A stretch of 64,000 nucleotides of DNA from Lunularia cruciata (GCA_948567375.1 OX419757.1:28514732-28578731); one strand, 5' to 3'. Numbered from the stretch's first letter, positions 47,646-59,955 are shown. Program-made: numbers and translations. The notes: generated by a model not told the origin, from the sequence alone.

Positions 47646-50600
47646 TAAGGAAGTAAGGAACTTTTTGATAGACTAAACGAAGAGCTAACAAAAGCGATTA
47701 GATTAACAAATTATAGTACAATTGCTGGATAAGTGTAAACAGCTCCAAAACCGTTACAATGAATGAGATCTAAAATGCGCCTCACAAACTTCTATTTTAT
47801 CTAAATGTTCTATAAAGGAGAGCATTCAATCAACCAAAAAGTGTAGACTTGTATTTCAGTGAAAATAGCAAGCCAAGCAATAATCAGAATTTAACTTTAG
47901 ATGTGAAAAATCCATATTTTATTTCGATAAAAGATCCTATCTTATTTCATCTAAATGGTATGAAAGACATACGAGTAAGAGAAAACTTAACCTCATCAGA
48001 AGCAAGAACCAAGAACAATGTAATCAACCTAAAAGAACTTCAATCTTCTTTAACATAGTTGCATATCTGCATATCTGCATATCTGCATTCTCCTTGAACT
48101 ACAACTATACAGTGAAAGAAATAAGCAATTAACCCAAGAGAATTTCAACTTTTTATTCGCCTAGTTGTATATCTGCCCGCACCTTGGATTAAAACTATTG
48201 GTAAAAGTTACTCATGTAAAAAAAATACTTAATTTCCAAATAAGAAGTTTATAGAACTTATATCAAATTTCAAATCTTGAAGGAGTTGGTTGTTTACATA
48301 AAACTAAGATATCCAATACTCTTAGAACTCCATGTATATAAGTAACAAAATTTAACCGTATTTTTTCCATAAAGATAATATCCTATACTATAAGCAAATA
48401 AGTTGCTAGTCTAGAGGATGCAAAATAAGATGCAAAATCAATGCGGCTTATAGTAATCCAAAAAAATAAATCCAGCTCAATTCTATTTTACAAAAGGAAA
48501 ATTGATAGGATAGTTAAGTCCAATTATGCATGTCAAGAAGATTTAGCGAGAAAGACACCGGGTACTGACCAAACTATGGTCAAGGTTTTAATTGATGACC
48601 GAAAAACTACCCAAAGACTATAACAAGACCTTAATATGTTAAGATAATTAAATAGGTTTAAACGGTTCCAATATAGCCAGATTACGTGAGAGAAATTTAA
48701 AAAAAATTAGATCTACTACTCATTTCTAAGTCCTCTAAATATTTTTTTATACTTGTGTTTGGTTGATGCTTTTTGTTAAAAAGAGTGAACTTCTGATAAT
48801 AATTCTTACCATAATTCTTTATACCAGTTAGGTGTATTTTCTTTCCAAAGATGAAAATAGTTAACAATTTTTAATAATAATAATAATAATAATAATATAA
48901 GCTAAATATATTTTGATTTGGAGAACTCCTTAGAATTAGTTGATAAGTACTAATAAATGTGCATTTAAAAGAGAGCTATCTTACTTAAATTAAAATTAAT
49001 ATCCATAAATACTATTGTAAACTCATTTCATGCTTTCTAACAAACGTTAGACTAGATATCCCATACTTTACATTTATATATTATGTGGAATTATTTATAA
49101 TTCACTTTCCTTTTTCATAAATTGAATTATGAGTAAAGAAGATCATGGTGAAACCAAGGTTCTTATAATTGTAACTTGAATGAAAAATAATTACCTTAAA
49201 TAAGTTAATATGAGATTATCATTATACGATATTAGTAAAAGTTTCACCTCCATTAAATAAGGACTAAAACTAAAGAGAAGAAAATGGTCTTTGAAATATA
49301 GTAAGGAGATGAACTCCTTATATAAATTATATCTCTTTGTAGTTACACTTTTTGAGGGTTAAAATATTACATGGAGAAAAAAAAAGTACATACAATCATG
49401 TAGAGTATGAGAAACTATAGACTGATATTGGAAACTATGTGCTGTATGGTTTTAAATTGTACCTGATATTGAAGATTATCAATTACATGGTGTCAAATGA
49501 GTTTGTATTCCATTTTAAATACATTGTGGTCCGAGTTTGCTTGGTCATAATGATTGGACTCTACAATTAAAAATATAGACGATAATGAAGGTAAGACCGA
49601 TATATTAATAAAAGAGCCTTTAAGAAGCTTCAGGTATTTATTTTTGTGTAATATTAGCTACATCAAACCATATCAAGCACTATAGTTCAAGACAAGTAAC
49701 ATTGGATTAGAAGTTGAAAACCAAGAATCTGCTATGTGAAAAATACTAATATGAGCATCTTATTCAGTTATACTTAAATTTATAAGTACTATGGTTGTTG
49801 TTTCATTATAAGCATATTGGAAAATTATGATTTAGTATAAAATATTTTTTTCCTAATATGTTTGAAAAGGTCTTTAATGAGATGTTATATCCTCAATTTG
49901 AATACATTCTTGAGGAATTATGGTGCAATTATTTTTCATAGTATATAATATATAATTCACAACATAAAGAAGAGTAGAGAAGGATCACTATGTAGACCTG
50001 CCCAAATAAAAAAATTATATTTTTTCTTGATACTTAATTTTGTCTTTTTAAATTAAAGAATTACGATTATAATTACTATAGATATATATATCATGGAGAG
50101 TAAATCAAGTTATGTTAAATCTTTGTTACTGTGAATTTTTTTAACACTGTAGATATATAGCATGGAGAGTAAATAAAATTATGTTCAATCTTTATTGTTT
50201 TAATTTTGTTGACAAATCAATCGCTCATCAAATAAGGATTCTAATAAAGGCAGTAGATTTAGAATTCAACGTATGATAATTCGCCAAGTAAAGTGACCAG
50301 AAATTAACTTGGTATGACTTTCGAGACTAAGACAAAAAGAACATCATATCTGGGATTGGATCCAAACAAAAGTAGACTAGATACTGTTAATGCTCAAATT
50401 CGAACTCGAGGTGATACCTAATCTCATCACTTTCTTCGTCGTGGCAAACAGTTTGTGAGTGAATTGCAATGACCTTTGTTGGACGTCGTGGCAAGCAGTT
50501 TGTGAGTGAACTGCAGTGAGCTTTGTTGGAGCTTTATGCTACATTATCTAAAATGCAGTGCAAAAAGCAAGAACATCATAGAGTTCTAGCAAGTAAATGC

Positions 50601-50837
50601 ACGAAGGGAGGATCTAGTGAGAAAAACATTGCCACATGGGAATCTTGTTTCTCTATGTGAAGGTGCAGTATCCACGCCGTTTATCTTATAGACCGGCTCA
50701 ACGATCCTCACATTTCCACGCGTCCTGATGGCATCATAGTAGGCTTGGCTCAATGTAGGCAACACTTCCCATTACTGAACAATTCTTACTTCGAGTGTGA
50801 CCTTGGAAACTTAGGTGCGTAGTTTAGGGATCTGTAG
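47646..50837. other. Very AT-rich stretch without genes
   Basis: To about 50330 this is clearly more AT-rich than its surroundings, with no ORF longer than about 70 codons and no known motif. It contains a (TAA)n tract at 48872-48897. A short direct repeat lies near 50085-50175 (catggagagtaaat, twice). The duplicated gcaagcagtttgtgagtgaa-type segment is at about 50440-50525. It may be decayed transposon or matrix-attachment-like DNA. Confidence 0.4.
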
Positions 50838-51077
50838 TTAATCCACGTCTGGACCAGGATTCTCTTCCAAATCAATGTCAACGCGTGTGTAAATCACTTG
50901 ATCATGACTGGCGGCGTTTGGTATAGACAGCAGTTTGATACAGACGGTGAATAATTCATGACCCCAGTGATCTTTACCATCCTCATTATACATTAGAAAC
51001 AAACTTCTCAAACTTTGGAAGTTCAGGAGTCTATGCATTCGAGTGCTTGTTGAACACGTCATGAGCATACTCAGCAT
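50838..51077 (-). CDS. Small ORF ending in a 2A-like motif
   Basis: Seventy-nine codons, no recognised domain, ending VDIDLEENPGPDVD and a stop. D-L-E-E-N-P-G-P fits the ribosome-skipping 2A consensus D-x-E-x-N-P-G-P at every fixed position. Such motifs occur at the N-terminus of some non-LTR retrotransposon proteins. The hydrophobic, Leu-rich stretch that usually precedes a working 2A is weak here, and only three residues follow, so either the frame is broken downstream or the match is chance. Confidence 0.25.
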   Translation of the reverse strand: MLSMLMTCSTSTRMHRLLNFQSLRSLFLMYNEDGKDHWGHELFTVCIKLLSIPNAASHDQVIYTRVDIDLEENPGPDVD

Positions 51078-52602
51078 CTCGTATGATTATATGGACATTT
51101 TGGAGAGAATAATGTAATGACCGTACCACCTTCTCCACTCGGAAGTTCCAGAGAAAACGAGACATCCTCCCGAACTCTTGTCAATGCGGTCGATGCCATG
51201 CAGGTTAAACCCTAAACCCAGCCAGGTTGCATCTCCCGTGCAACCTGGCTGGCTCTCTCATACTATCAGAATTTAAGACACAGCGTTGCGTTACCCTTGG
51301 GTACAAATGGATATTAATTTCTTAGGCAAAAGTTGGTTCACAGTAATACCACATCTTAAAGAGATGAATACTTACCAACAAAGGTCTCTCCTTTCTTCAG
51401 AGAATCAAATGATAACCACAAGTTTGATAATGAAAGGACACGTTCGATTTCAAAATCAGATAACTAAGACTTTTCCACATGACATTCTAGCAAGAATATC
51501 GATGACATGAAGTAACTACCCTTTGTCATCCTGACCTCATCTCCAATTGATAAACTCTGAGCTCGTAGGATTTGTAAACCACGACACTTATGACGAATGC
51601 GTACCACCAGAGCTAGAAATTGGAAAGCAAAGGGAGATTTGCTGGGACGAAGGAAATCGGAAAAAAAAAATTCTAGACACGACAGTAGGTTTGTCATTTG
51701 CAACACTTATAACAAGGAGAGTGAGCCAACCCAGTCACATGGGTGTGAGCGAAGCAACCACATGCCTTCTGGCTATGAAAAGTTCAAAGCGATCATGTCG
51801 TAAAGTATTTTCTGCTCAATATAAAATCTCAATGAAATGCCAAACTATGTGGCTATAGAGTACGATAAGTAGCTTGACCTGTCGACAGATTGTGAGGATA
51901 TGTAGACGTAACTTTAGTAGCTCACAAGCTTAGAACGCTTCTATTGGAGAGTCTAAAGTGCCATTCAGCCCCAAATCGTGACAGAAGATAATCTGTTTTT
52001 CACCTCAGTTTTCACCTCAGTTTTTCCTCTCTATGAACTGGTAGACACTCCAGACCTTTCCTCACCCCCTTCACCTTTGTCATACATTGTAAGCCTGCTT
52101 TAAAACTAACATCATCTCGAGCAAATATAGATACTATATGCTACCAAAAGGGATACTCATATGCTACCCAATGGAGTGTTCAAATACTGTACACGTACAC
52201 GCTTTGATCATTCTCGCCATTCAGATCATCTCTAAGATTCTCATTTTTAGTTTCTAGTTTTGATCCACATACCAGATAGAAAGTGTCATCATGTGGTGCG
52301 TAGCACTGTAAGTTCAGTAGTGATTCTCAGAACCTGGCAAACCAAACATTTAAAACGAACAAACACCAGGAACAAGATGAAACGATAATCGTGATTCTGG
52401 GTTTCTCCTTCATGTCTAAGGAATAGTACTTCAATGATACAAAATCAGAAGAAGGTGTATTCACTATGCGTGTTTCTGCCTATCTTGCTTGCATCATCCA
52501 GGTAGCAGAGGAACAGAGTATTTTGAGTATAATACATTACGCCTGGTGTTTCGTTGAGACGAGAATGTTTCGATTCAAGCGTACACGTGATGGAGGGAAG
52601 AA
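51078..52602. other. No gene seen
   Basis: Short overlapping frames (51286-51858, 52445-52708) without recognised motifs. A direct repeat caacctggctgg / cagccaggttgc palindrome is at about 51220-51252. Confidence 0.35.
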
Positions 52603-52775
52603 GGCAACCGCGTGTGATAATAAGAAGGATGGGAAGCCCTACAAGGAAAAGACATAGGGGGTAAAATGTCTTACAAGAGGAGAACAGGCGAGCGACCGCG
52701 TACAACACATGAAGGATGGGAAGACCCCATCAAGCCGGACAAGAGAGGGACAAAAGAAGTAAAATGAGGCCCCAT
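52603..52775 (-). repeat. Two LINE 3'-tail scraps in the same orientation
   Basis: The first (52603-52665) has ggcaaccgcgtg and aagaaggatgggaag. The second (52692-52775) has gcgaccgcgt, ggatgggaagaccccatcaa and ccggacaagagaggga. Both lack all coding sequence. They lie head to tail about 30 bp apart. Confidence 0.75.
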
Positions 52776-53219
52776 TACAAGGAAAATGGATGTTGAGATA
52801 AGACGAAAGGCAATCCAGAAAATGACGTCATGATTATTCAATCCCAGTACTAAATGTAGCTTGGCGCGCGATCCTCTTACCTACAGTGAATCGATTCCCA
52901 TGGTTCATAATCGAATGTCGAAGCATGTGTTAATGCTTCCAAATGCAGCCAACCGTTTACTGAATTCTCTCAGCATGCAAAACACTGTTAATTGTTCATT
53001 CCATTCTTTGCATAGATTGTAATCGACCTCAAGAGTCTACAGTGTAATTCCTTGGGAGCACTTTTAGATGCTTTAAAGCAGACTGATACATGACTTGTTT
53101 TTATATTTACAGTCTAGCCTCACTATTTGAGATGTTCTCGTACAGTAGTTGGTCTCTCTATGTTCATGCTACCCGTAATGTTTGGATTTAAACTGGTGAC
53201 TTCCTGCACAAGAGAAGAA

Positions 53220-53272
53220 GGCGACCGCATGTGATAACAAAAGGATGGGAAGGCCCCATCAAGCCGTCAAGA
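53220..53272 (-). repeat. LINE 3'-tail scrap
   Basis: ggcgaccgcatgtgataaca, then aaggatgggaaggccccatc and aagccgtc. It resembles the scrap at 52603, sharing the gtgataa variant, so the two may be from one subfamily. Confidence 0.75.
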
Positions 53273-54065
53273 TTTCCAGCATAAGTGAACACCTAGAAAG
53301 GTTAGCCGCTTCTCGAGGAGCATCCAGATGATCTTGGCCTTCTCAAGAGATCCCAGTGGGAAGTTTGCAAGTTTTAACATAATGCTCAATAGCTCAGTTT
53401 TGGCCATCCCGTGAAGGTTCTTGTCCACAACTCCTTTAGGAAATGGCGAAAATAAAGCTTAAGTGCATAAGGACTTGGAAAGACGGTTCACTTTGGGAGA
53501 ACACACTTAAGTATTAGTGTATTGTACCTCGAATGTTCTTATGACTCGATGTAAAGTAGACCATTTTCAGTTCTCATAAGGGAGAGAATCATCGTAAGTT
53601 ATGAAAAGGAAACACAAACTTTAACAGGAAATCCCCCCGCGAAGCAAAGCCGTTCTATTCATTATTTTACAAAACGGTTATGGTAGTGTGGTGTTGAAGT
53701 TGACCACATGGAAAATAGTTAACTTCAAATATTATTTGGATACCATCAAATTGTTGGAGAGAAAAAATTAGAGGAATTTATAAATTTACCGAACTCATTC
53801 TATACAATATTGGAACAAGGTAAATAACAACGTTCACTTTCGGCTATGAACAAATACTCCATATATAGATCACCTATTATGATCACCCACATAATTTTGA
53901 CAGCTTATTAATAATGGATCGTTATAAGTACAGATATAACCAGCACTATTTTCAGTTCAAATGATCAAAGTCCTGATATTTTAGCCAGAAGAATTGGAAC
54001 TTCATGGTCTGTAACGTTGTGGAAGAGCTTTTATTTAAAAACTTCCCACTTTGAGCAAAGAAGTA
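53273..54065. other. No gene seen; left flank of the Tigger element
   Basis: AT-rich, no recognised ORF. The last two bases, ta, are the target-site duplication of the next element. Confidence 0.4.
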
Positions 54066-56216
54066 CAGAGTTATCCCTCGATATAGTGACACCTTGTTAT
54101 AGTGACTTCCTCGATATAGTGACAGTATTTCCAGAACAATTGTAATTTGCATGGGAGACGATAGTAAATAGTGACAGGGTGTCACTATTTACCAATAGTG
54201 CAGATGATGGCCACTCTAGTGCAGTGTCACTATATCAAGGAAGTGTGTTTCCGGTGTATGTCATGGGCAAAGAAGTTTGCATTCAAACTTTATAAAAAAT
54301 GATCGTTTCTAAAACTGGAGAAAGGACTTGATAGAAGCTTGCTTCAGACTCTCCGACTTGGTGATGCTTTGGTCCTTCGCAATACACTTTTGGAGTTGGT
54401 AAAGAGCCTGATGCAGATCATTATTGAGAGCAAATTTAGATGAGTATGATGATGAAGGCGCCGAATAGGATAGATAATTTTGCATGGCTTTGACTCCTAT
54501 AAGAGCAGTCTCGATTGAGACTAGATCCGCAATGTCATCATCATCAGAATCAGCAGGCGGTATCAGGTCGCTAGACGAGATCAGAACACTCTCAATGATC
54601 TCAGTCTCATCAATTTCCAAACTGCTTGTGGGTTCATCCTTGTCAAAGACGATCAGTTTCGACACGTCTCCCGTAATACCAAGCAAGTCTGCCAATACAT
54701 CATGCATTTGAACAGATGACATCATGTTAACTAGATCAACAACAACATTATCGTCCTCATTGAAGGCTGGAGCAAAGAGAGCAATATCATTGTTGGAATT
54801 TGCAGCACTGTACAACGGCAGGACATTCGCCTTTAAGAAGCATCGTCGGATGGTATTTTCAGAAATGTTATTGTGGGCCTCCTGAAGCCAATGAAGAACA
54901 TTTTGCATATGTGTGTGTTGGTGAATTGGAAAATGACTCATGGGCGTCTCATCATGTGAGCACTGCCACAACTCGTATTCAATGAGTAGTGCGCAAAGCA
55001 TCGCCTTGCGATACCCTACCTTTAGTGATCAAATGATCCCCTGATCTAGTGGTTGGCAATCGCTTGTCACATTTGGTGGGAAAAATAGGATCGTAATCAC
55101 TTTGAAGGTGAATGATGTCTGCGTGAAACCTGTTGTCAAGTAAAATCTAGAAATATGTTTGCCTTCTTAATGCTTCTCAATTGATTCTATGGAAGATCCG
55201 TCTTGCCACGCCTTGGCCTGATTGTCGTAAAGAATGTTGAATGTTCCGTTGATGTCTACGCCTTTAAGAGCACAAGGCTGTTTTGACTTCCCAATCACCT
55301 GAACGGTTAGTTTTTCACTTGCTACGCTCGCGATCGGGGTGATTGTAATGCAATCTTTGCATCACTTTACTCCTTGACCATCATTGTTAATGGTCACATA
55401 TGATCGTGAAGACATGGTGCAATGCTAGAGAGCAGTTTCATCAATATTCCAAATATCCTTCAATGGTATGCTTTCCAAACACTTGCAAATATCAGCAAGC
55501 CACCTATCAATTGTTGCTATGTCTGTTGAGTTATGCTCACCGCAATGTCTCCTACTGGTAGTCCCTTTACGAGCAAGAAAGTTCTGAAGCCATCCATTTG
55601 ACGCCTTGAAGAAGACCAAAGCAACATATTTTCTCCTTAAGCATGAGAGTAAGGTCACCCTCATATTCACTCAATATTTTATCTTAAAATTCTAGAGCCT
55701 TGGCCTAAAGAACCTCTCCAGTGATGTTGAGATTAGGTGCGTCGATCTCAACTCGAACATGCCATTGATGCCACATAGTTTTGAGAGTTTTTGAGCTAGG
55801 TGTCCTAAGGCTCTTTTTGGATCTGCTGATTGCAGACTTCTTGATCTCGGCTTTGATTAGTTCAGATTTTTTCATGATGTTGTTCACCATAGGCTGTGAC
55901 ATTCTGAAGTGAAGAGCAGCTTCGACTTGGGACTTCCCAGCTTTGATGAAATTAATCACATTCAGCTTTTGACTTAGACTCATCCTCGCCCTGCTTTCAC
56001 TCTTCTTAATGCAGATCGTCATTAGTTTTGATTTACTATAGGAGCACAATGCTTTATAAAATGTATATTCTCATAGGGTCCCCTCACAACAGGCCAACAT
56101 TAGTTTTCCATCACAGACGACATCACATAGAGTCACACTTGCTATAGTGACACCCTCAATATAGTGACACCTAGATGCCACACCAATAGGTGTCACTATA
56201 TGGAGGGATAACTCTG
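54066..56216 (-). mobile_element. Tigger/pogo DNA transposon with TIRs and TA TSD
   Basis: The left end cagagttatccctcgatata and the right end tatatggagggataactctg are inverted copies (one mismatch), continuing through gtgacacc. Both ends are flanked by TA (54064-54065, 56217-56218), the Tc1/mariner target. Length is 2151 bp. The word tatagtgaca recurs several times inside both ends. The transposase lies on the minus strand and is broken, so the element is non-autonomous now. Confidence 0.93.
54309..56049 (-). pseudogene. Tigger/pogo transposase (CENP-B-like), few lesions
   Basis: Cut-and-paste transposase with CENP-B-type DNA binding. Piece 56049-55705: LSQKLNVINFIKAGKSQVEA, a pipsqueak/CENP-B N-terminal HTH. 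Piece 55670-55425: the second HTH with ASNGWLQNFLARKG, then DIWNIDETAL (first catalytic Asp). In the next stretch, broken by stops and frame changes, LLDN (about 55140-55129, second Asp) and QPLDQGII (55055-55032, third Asp) are readable. Piece 55001-54309: NTIRRCFLKANVLPL, an acidic stretch and a C-terminus ending in SFLQF. All three catalytic positions are kept, so decay is recent. Confidence 0.85.
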
Positions 56217-56666
56217 TAGTTCAAATTTATAAATTATCTAAGTAGCTTGCATGCTGAATTTACATGGAGCTACTTGAGCTACGGGAGAGTGTGGAGACGG
56301 GAGAGGAGAGAGAGAGACGTGAGACAATTTAGATAATTTCTGAGGGCTCTCTAGCAAGTAGCATTTGAGTGTATAGTCTATTCTTTTTTTTTTTTCAATT
56401 TCGGTTCCATTGGCACCTAGATTGAAGACTATGGAGAATGGAGTAGAAAGTTATGAAGATTTTTAGCTTTTTTAGGGTATAGAGTGATCATTATACATTG
56501 AGAGTGATGGGTCGGGAATTTTCATTTCCAATCTATTGGTTGTCATGATTAAGTTCCATGGGAATTTAGTTTGAAAATTTTGGAAATGGAAATTGAAAGT
56601 TATGAGAGCTTATAGATTTTAGGGTTTGGAGAGATTGTTTTCTTATGGGAGTTGTGATGTGAAGGG

Positions 56667-57080
56667 TTGTGTTTTTGCAGATATGGGGAGATATGGAGAG
56701 GAGCAGCATGTGTTACTATCACTATTCTTGTGCTAGCTATGGCTACACCTTCCCATGTAGGGTCGCCTAGAGCGGGTCGGGATACACCATGCCCGGTGTG
56801 TCACCAACGCTTTACCTTGCAAGGGATAAAGACCCATGTGAGAAGGATGCACAAGGACTATGATTGGACCACTTGGGATGCACACGTGAGACAAGCGACC
56901 ACATCAACAGTAGTGACACTCGGGATTATGCATGCTTATTATATACCTTTGTTGATCGTTCCAAGGATACCGATCGAGTCGTGGGAGTGGTTAGCTTCTC
57001 AGGCGGGTTGCATTTTGGGGTTATTTGAGACTAGTTTTCCATGTCCACGTCTATTCCATAGGCTACCCCGCACTCCATGA
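56667..57080 (+). pseudogene. LINE N-terminal ORF with C2H2 finger
   Basis: 137 codons. CPVCHQRFTLQGIKTHVRRM then H (56790-56852), C-x2-C-x12-H-x4-H, followed by KDYDWTTWDAHVRQ. The G-I/V-K-T-H core resembles the G-L-x2-H finger of R2 and NeSL proteins, which contacts target DNA. Sequence similarity to copy B continues past the stop at 57080 in another frame, so RT was probably part of the same protein. Confidence 0.75.
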
Positions 57081-57511
57081 TGAGGCTAGACAGGCTTTTT
57101 GCCTACCACTGGATCGTTTGGCACGTGATCCCTTGGACGAGTTAGCGTTGTTCCTATTCCTCCTACTCCCTCGATGGTGTCTTTGTTATGCTAGAGGCGG
57201 AGGCTAGATTTCATCGATTCCGAGTGGGAGATTGGGCAGCCCTTCAGGAGGAGTCTGTTAGGGCTACATGATTTAGGAGACAAGCATCGCCACAAGATAC
57301 CACAGATTCCACTCGATTACAATGATGTAGGACATTGGGTCAGGCGGGAGAGTTTAGTAGAGCAACATGAGCGCTACACCCTTTGTCTATAGCAAGTCCT
57401 AATGATGAGACCATCTCTTCCCTACGCTCATTGCATCCTATAGCAGTAGAGGGACTACCACTAAAGGTCTTAGATTATCAGCTTGAGTAGCCTTTATGTC
57501 TTGATAGGTCA

Positions 57512-58990
57512 ATGTTTGCACAAGCATTGTGCACTACCCCTCGCCTTTCCTCAGGAGGCTTGTTAGGGATGGTTTATGAGTACCTTAGAGATTGCTTCCA
57601 GGCAGATGATCCTTCTAGTGGTTTTACCGAGTTGTTTCAATTGGTTGCAGCAATAGCGAGAGGAGACATTCCTATGTTTGTTAGTCGGGTGTTAGGTGCT
57701 AGTCGACTTCTCGCGATGGAGAAGGACACAAGAAGCATTAGACCGATTGCTATTGAAGAGATCTTTTTGTGTTTGGTCAATCGTACCATTGTCCTTCAGC
57801 ATCATTCTCACTTTTGACAACACCTTAGTCCACATCAGTTTGGAGTAGCTACACCTGGAGGATGTGAGGCTATATCTCTTGGCATTAGAGCACTCCTAGA
57901 TATCCATCCGGAGTGGGTTGTCCTACAAGTGGATGTTGAGAACGCTTTTAATAGCGTCTCATGTGCATCCATCTTTAGAGAGGCTTACGGAGGCTGGTGG
58001 ATCCTTGGCAAGTCTCATTCCTTTTGTGCGGTCTTTTTATGGCTCTCTTGCTTCCCTTTACTACCAGCATGGTGGTTCACAGGAGGGAGTCACCGTCTTG
58101 GAGTCAACTGTTGGTAAATGTCAGGGATCCTTTGGGGGGGGGGGGCTTTATTTGCCATGGTTCACTTTAGAGCTCTCCTATCTACTACTTTGGCCATGCT
58201 AGGTTGTGTATTTCCCTCCTTGGCAGATGATACACACATCGTAGGCCCTATAGATCAGATTAGGCAGGCCTTTGACTACTTGACTATCGAGCTACATCTA
58301 GTAGGCTTGAGAGTCAAGGTGTCAAAGTGTAGGGCATGGTTCCATTTAGGTATCCCTCCCCACCTTGAGCTTCAAGAGGGGTGTATCACATCCACAGATG
58401 GACTTCGTGTTCTTGGAGTGCCAGTAGGATCAAAGGATTTTGTCACACGCTTCTTGGACGCTGCCCTTGCAGAGGATGTTCTCCATGTGGATGACCTTCC
58501 ATTACTAGGAGATCCGCAGGTGGCATTTGGTATATTCTCTTCCAATATTGCTTGTTGAGCATCCTACCTCATCCGTATAGTTCCTCCCTCACTGTCCTTC
58601 CTATCATGTCTGAGAGCATTTGATAGGAGGATTATGGGAGTCTTTGGTGATATTATTGGACCATGGACTTTTGAGTGTGTGATAGGGGATTTGGCACGTA
58701 GACAGACGGCTCTACCGATCTCATGTGGTGGGGTTGGCTTGCTTTCTATGGAGGAGATGACACCTATAGCGCTTTTGAGTAGTTGGGTTCTCTTGGCACC
58801 CCTACTTTCCTCTCGTTTTGTGGTTATTGATAGGCCGGTTTTGGAGACTTATGTGACAAAGGTGGAGGGAGGATCCTTTTCTCTCCATGTGTTATTGCGA
58901 GAGATAGTTCATCCCCACAAGCACGAGAGGGCTTTCCACTGTTTGCTTCACTATTGTCAGATTGGACTAGAGGTCTACAGTCTTCCTTGA
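57512..58990 (+). pseudogene. LINE reverse transcriptase, frameshifted
   Basis: Pieces in order: GDIPMFVSRVLGASRLLAME and RSIRPIAIEE (RT block 1-2; 57512-57817), then HQFGVATPGGCEA, VDVENAFNSVS (57929-57961, first Asp), LADD (58220-58231, catalytic pair), LRVKVSKCRAW, LGVPVGS (58118-58558), then thumb ISCGGVGLLSMEE (58634-58990). The G-G-x-E and N-A-F-N forms of the palm motifs differ from those of L1 elements. The G run at 58134-58145 (six G in copy B) breaks the frame between the two Asp motifs. Confidence 0.8.
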
Positions 58991-59160
58991 TGGAGCGACA
59001 ATGTGAGCATACGCTACATTCTCTCTTAGTTGACTTGTCCATTCCTCAGGCTACAAGAGCATGTCTATGCTCTTGCTCCGACAAGGATGCATGCTCGTGG
59101 ATCCTAGCTTGACTGTGCATTAGGGCTTTCCGACTCGCACCGGCTACTTTCTCAACAGCG

Positions 59161-59847
59161 ATGAAGTTTTGCCTAGGTTTGGTCCACCCATCTGCATCTT
59201 CACTACTCACTTATGAGTGTGGTTCTACACTAGATGCAATGGCGGTCCACATGACACGGTGTCCTTTTGGAGGACAGAGGATAGCTACCCATGATGCCAT
59301 TAGAGACATAGTGTTTGCTATGGCACGAGAGAGTGGATACTTGGCTTGGAGGGAGATTTCGTATGCTTTGCAGATGACACATGTCAGTGCAGACTTATAC
59401 TTGGTCCGAGATGATCAGGTGATAGTAGCGGATGTCGTGGTTACGGACCTTACGCGGGATACAATTTCGGAGTGAGTGATTACCCATCCCCTTGGATGGG
59501 CCGTGAGTGCAGCAGCAGGTCGCAAGGTCTCCAAGTATAGGGGTATGCAGTGAGGTCACCTCTTTGTTCCTCTAGCCTTGGAGTTATATGGAGCGATGGA
59601 CACGACATTTGACACATTTGTCAGGACGTGCGCAAGAGCTTATCATGTTAGGCGTCAAGGGATACTACTCTCACTCTCATACTTTGTAGCATATTTTAGA
59701 CAGCGTGTGTCCATTGCTCTACAGAGAGCAGTGGCTGGTGCAATCCATAGGAGAGCAATCACATTAGGTGATGTTTCTTCGGATGCTCCAGTTGTGTGTA
59801 GACCATACCACTTGCATAGCTCGGATATCTTAGGTGCGGTAGGGTAG
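59161..59847 (+). pseudogene. LINE Cys/His knuckle and endonuclease
   Basis: Open 59161-59475: YECGSTLDAMAVHMTRC (one Cys of the knuckle is Tyr-Glu-Cys where copy A has C-E-C), GGQRIATHDAIRDIV, ADLYLVRDDQVIVADVVVTD, then a stop at 59473. The C-terminal part continues at 59578-59847 and ends DAPVVCRPYHLHSSDILGAVG, a block conserved in all copies. Confidence 0.7.
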
Positions 59848-59955
59848 ATTTTCATACAGACTCTATTGGGGCTTAGCCCCATGTTACCTTTTTTGTCTCT
59901 CCCTTGTACGGCTTGATGGGGTCTTCCCATCCTTCATTTTTCCTACGCAGTCGCC

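Larger units (their letters stand above)
56283..59955 (+). mobile_element. Near-full-length RLE-type LINE, copy C
   Basis: Starts gggagagtgtggagacggga, 67 bp after the Tigger end, and ends ctacgcagtcgcc. It aligns with copy B along its whole length. Order: 5' UTR to about 56660, C2H2 finger, RT with intact L-A-D-D, thumb, Cys/His knuckle, endonuclease, about 250-bp 3' tail with palindrome ggggcttagcccc. No poly(A) tail. It is the best-preserved long copy but has stops and a run of 12 G (58134-58145) that shifts the frame inside RT. Confidence 0.88.
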
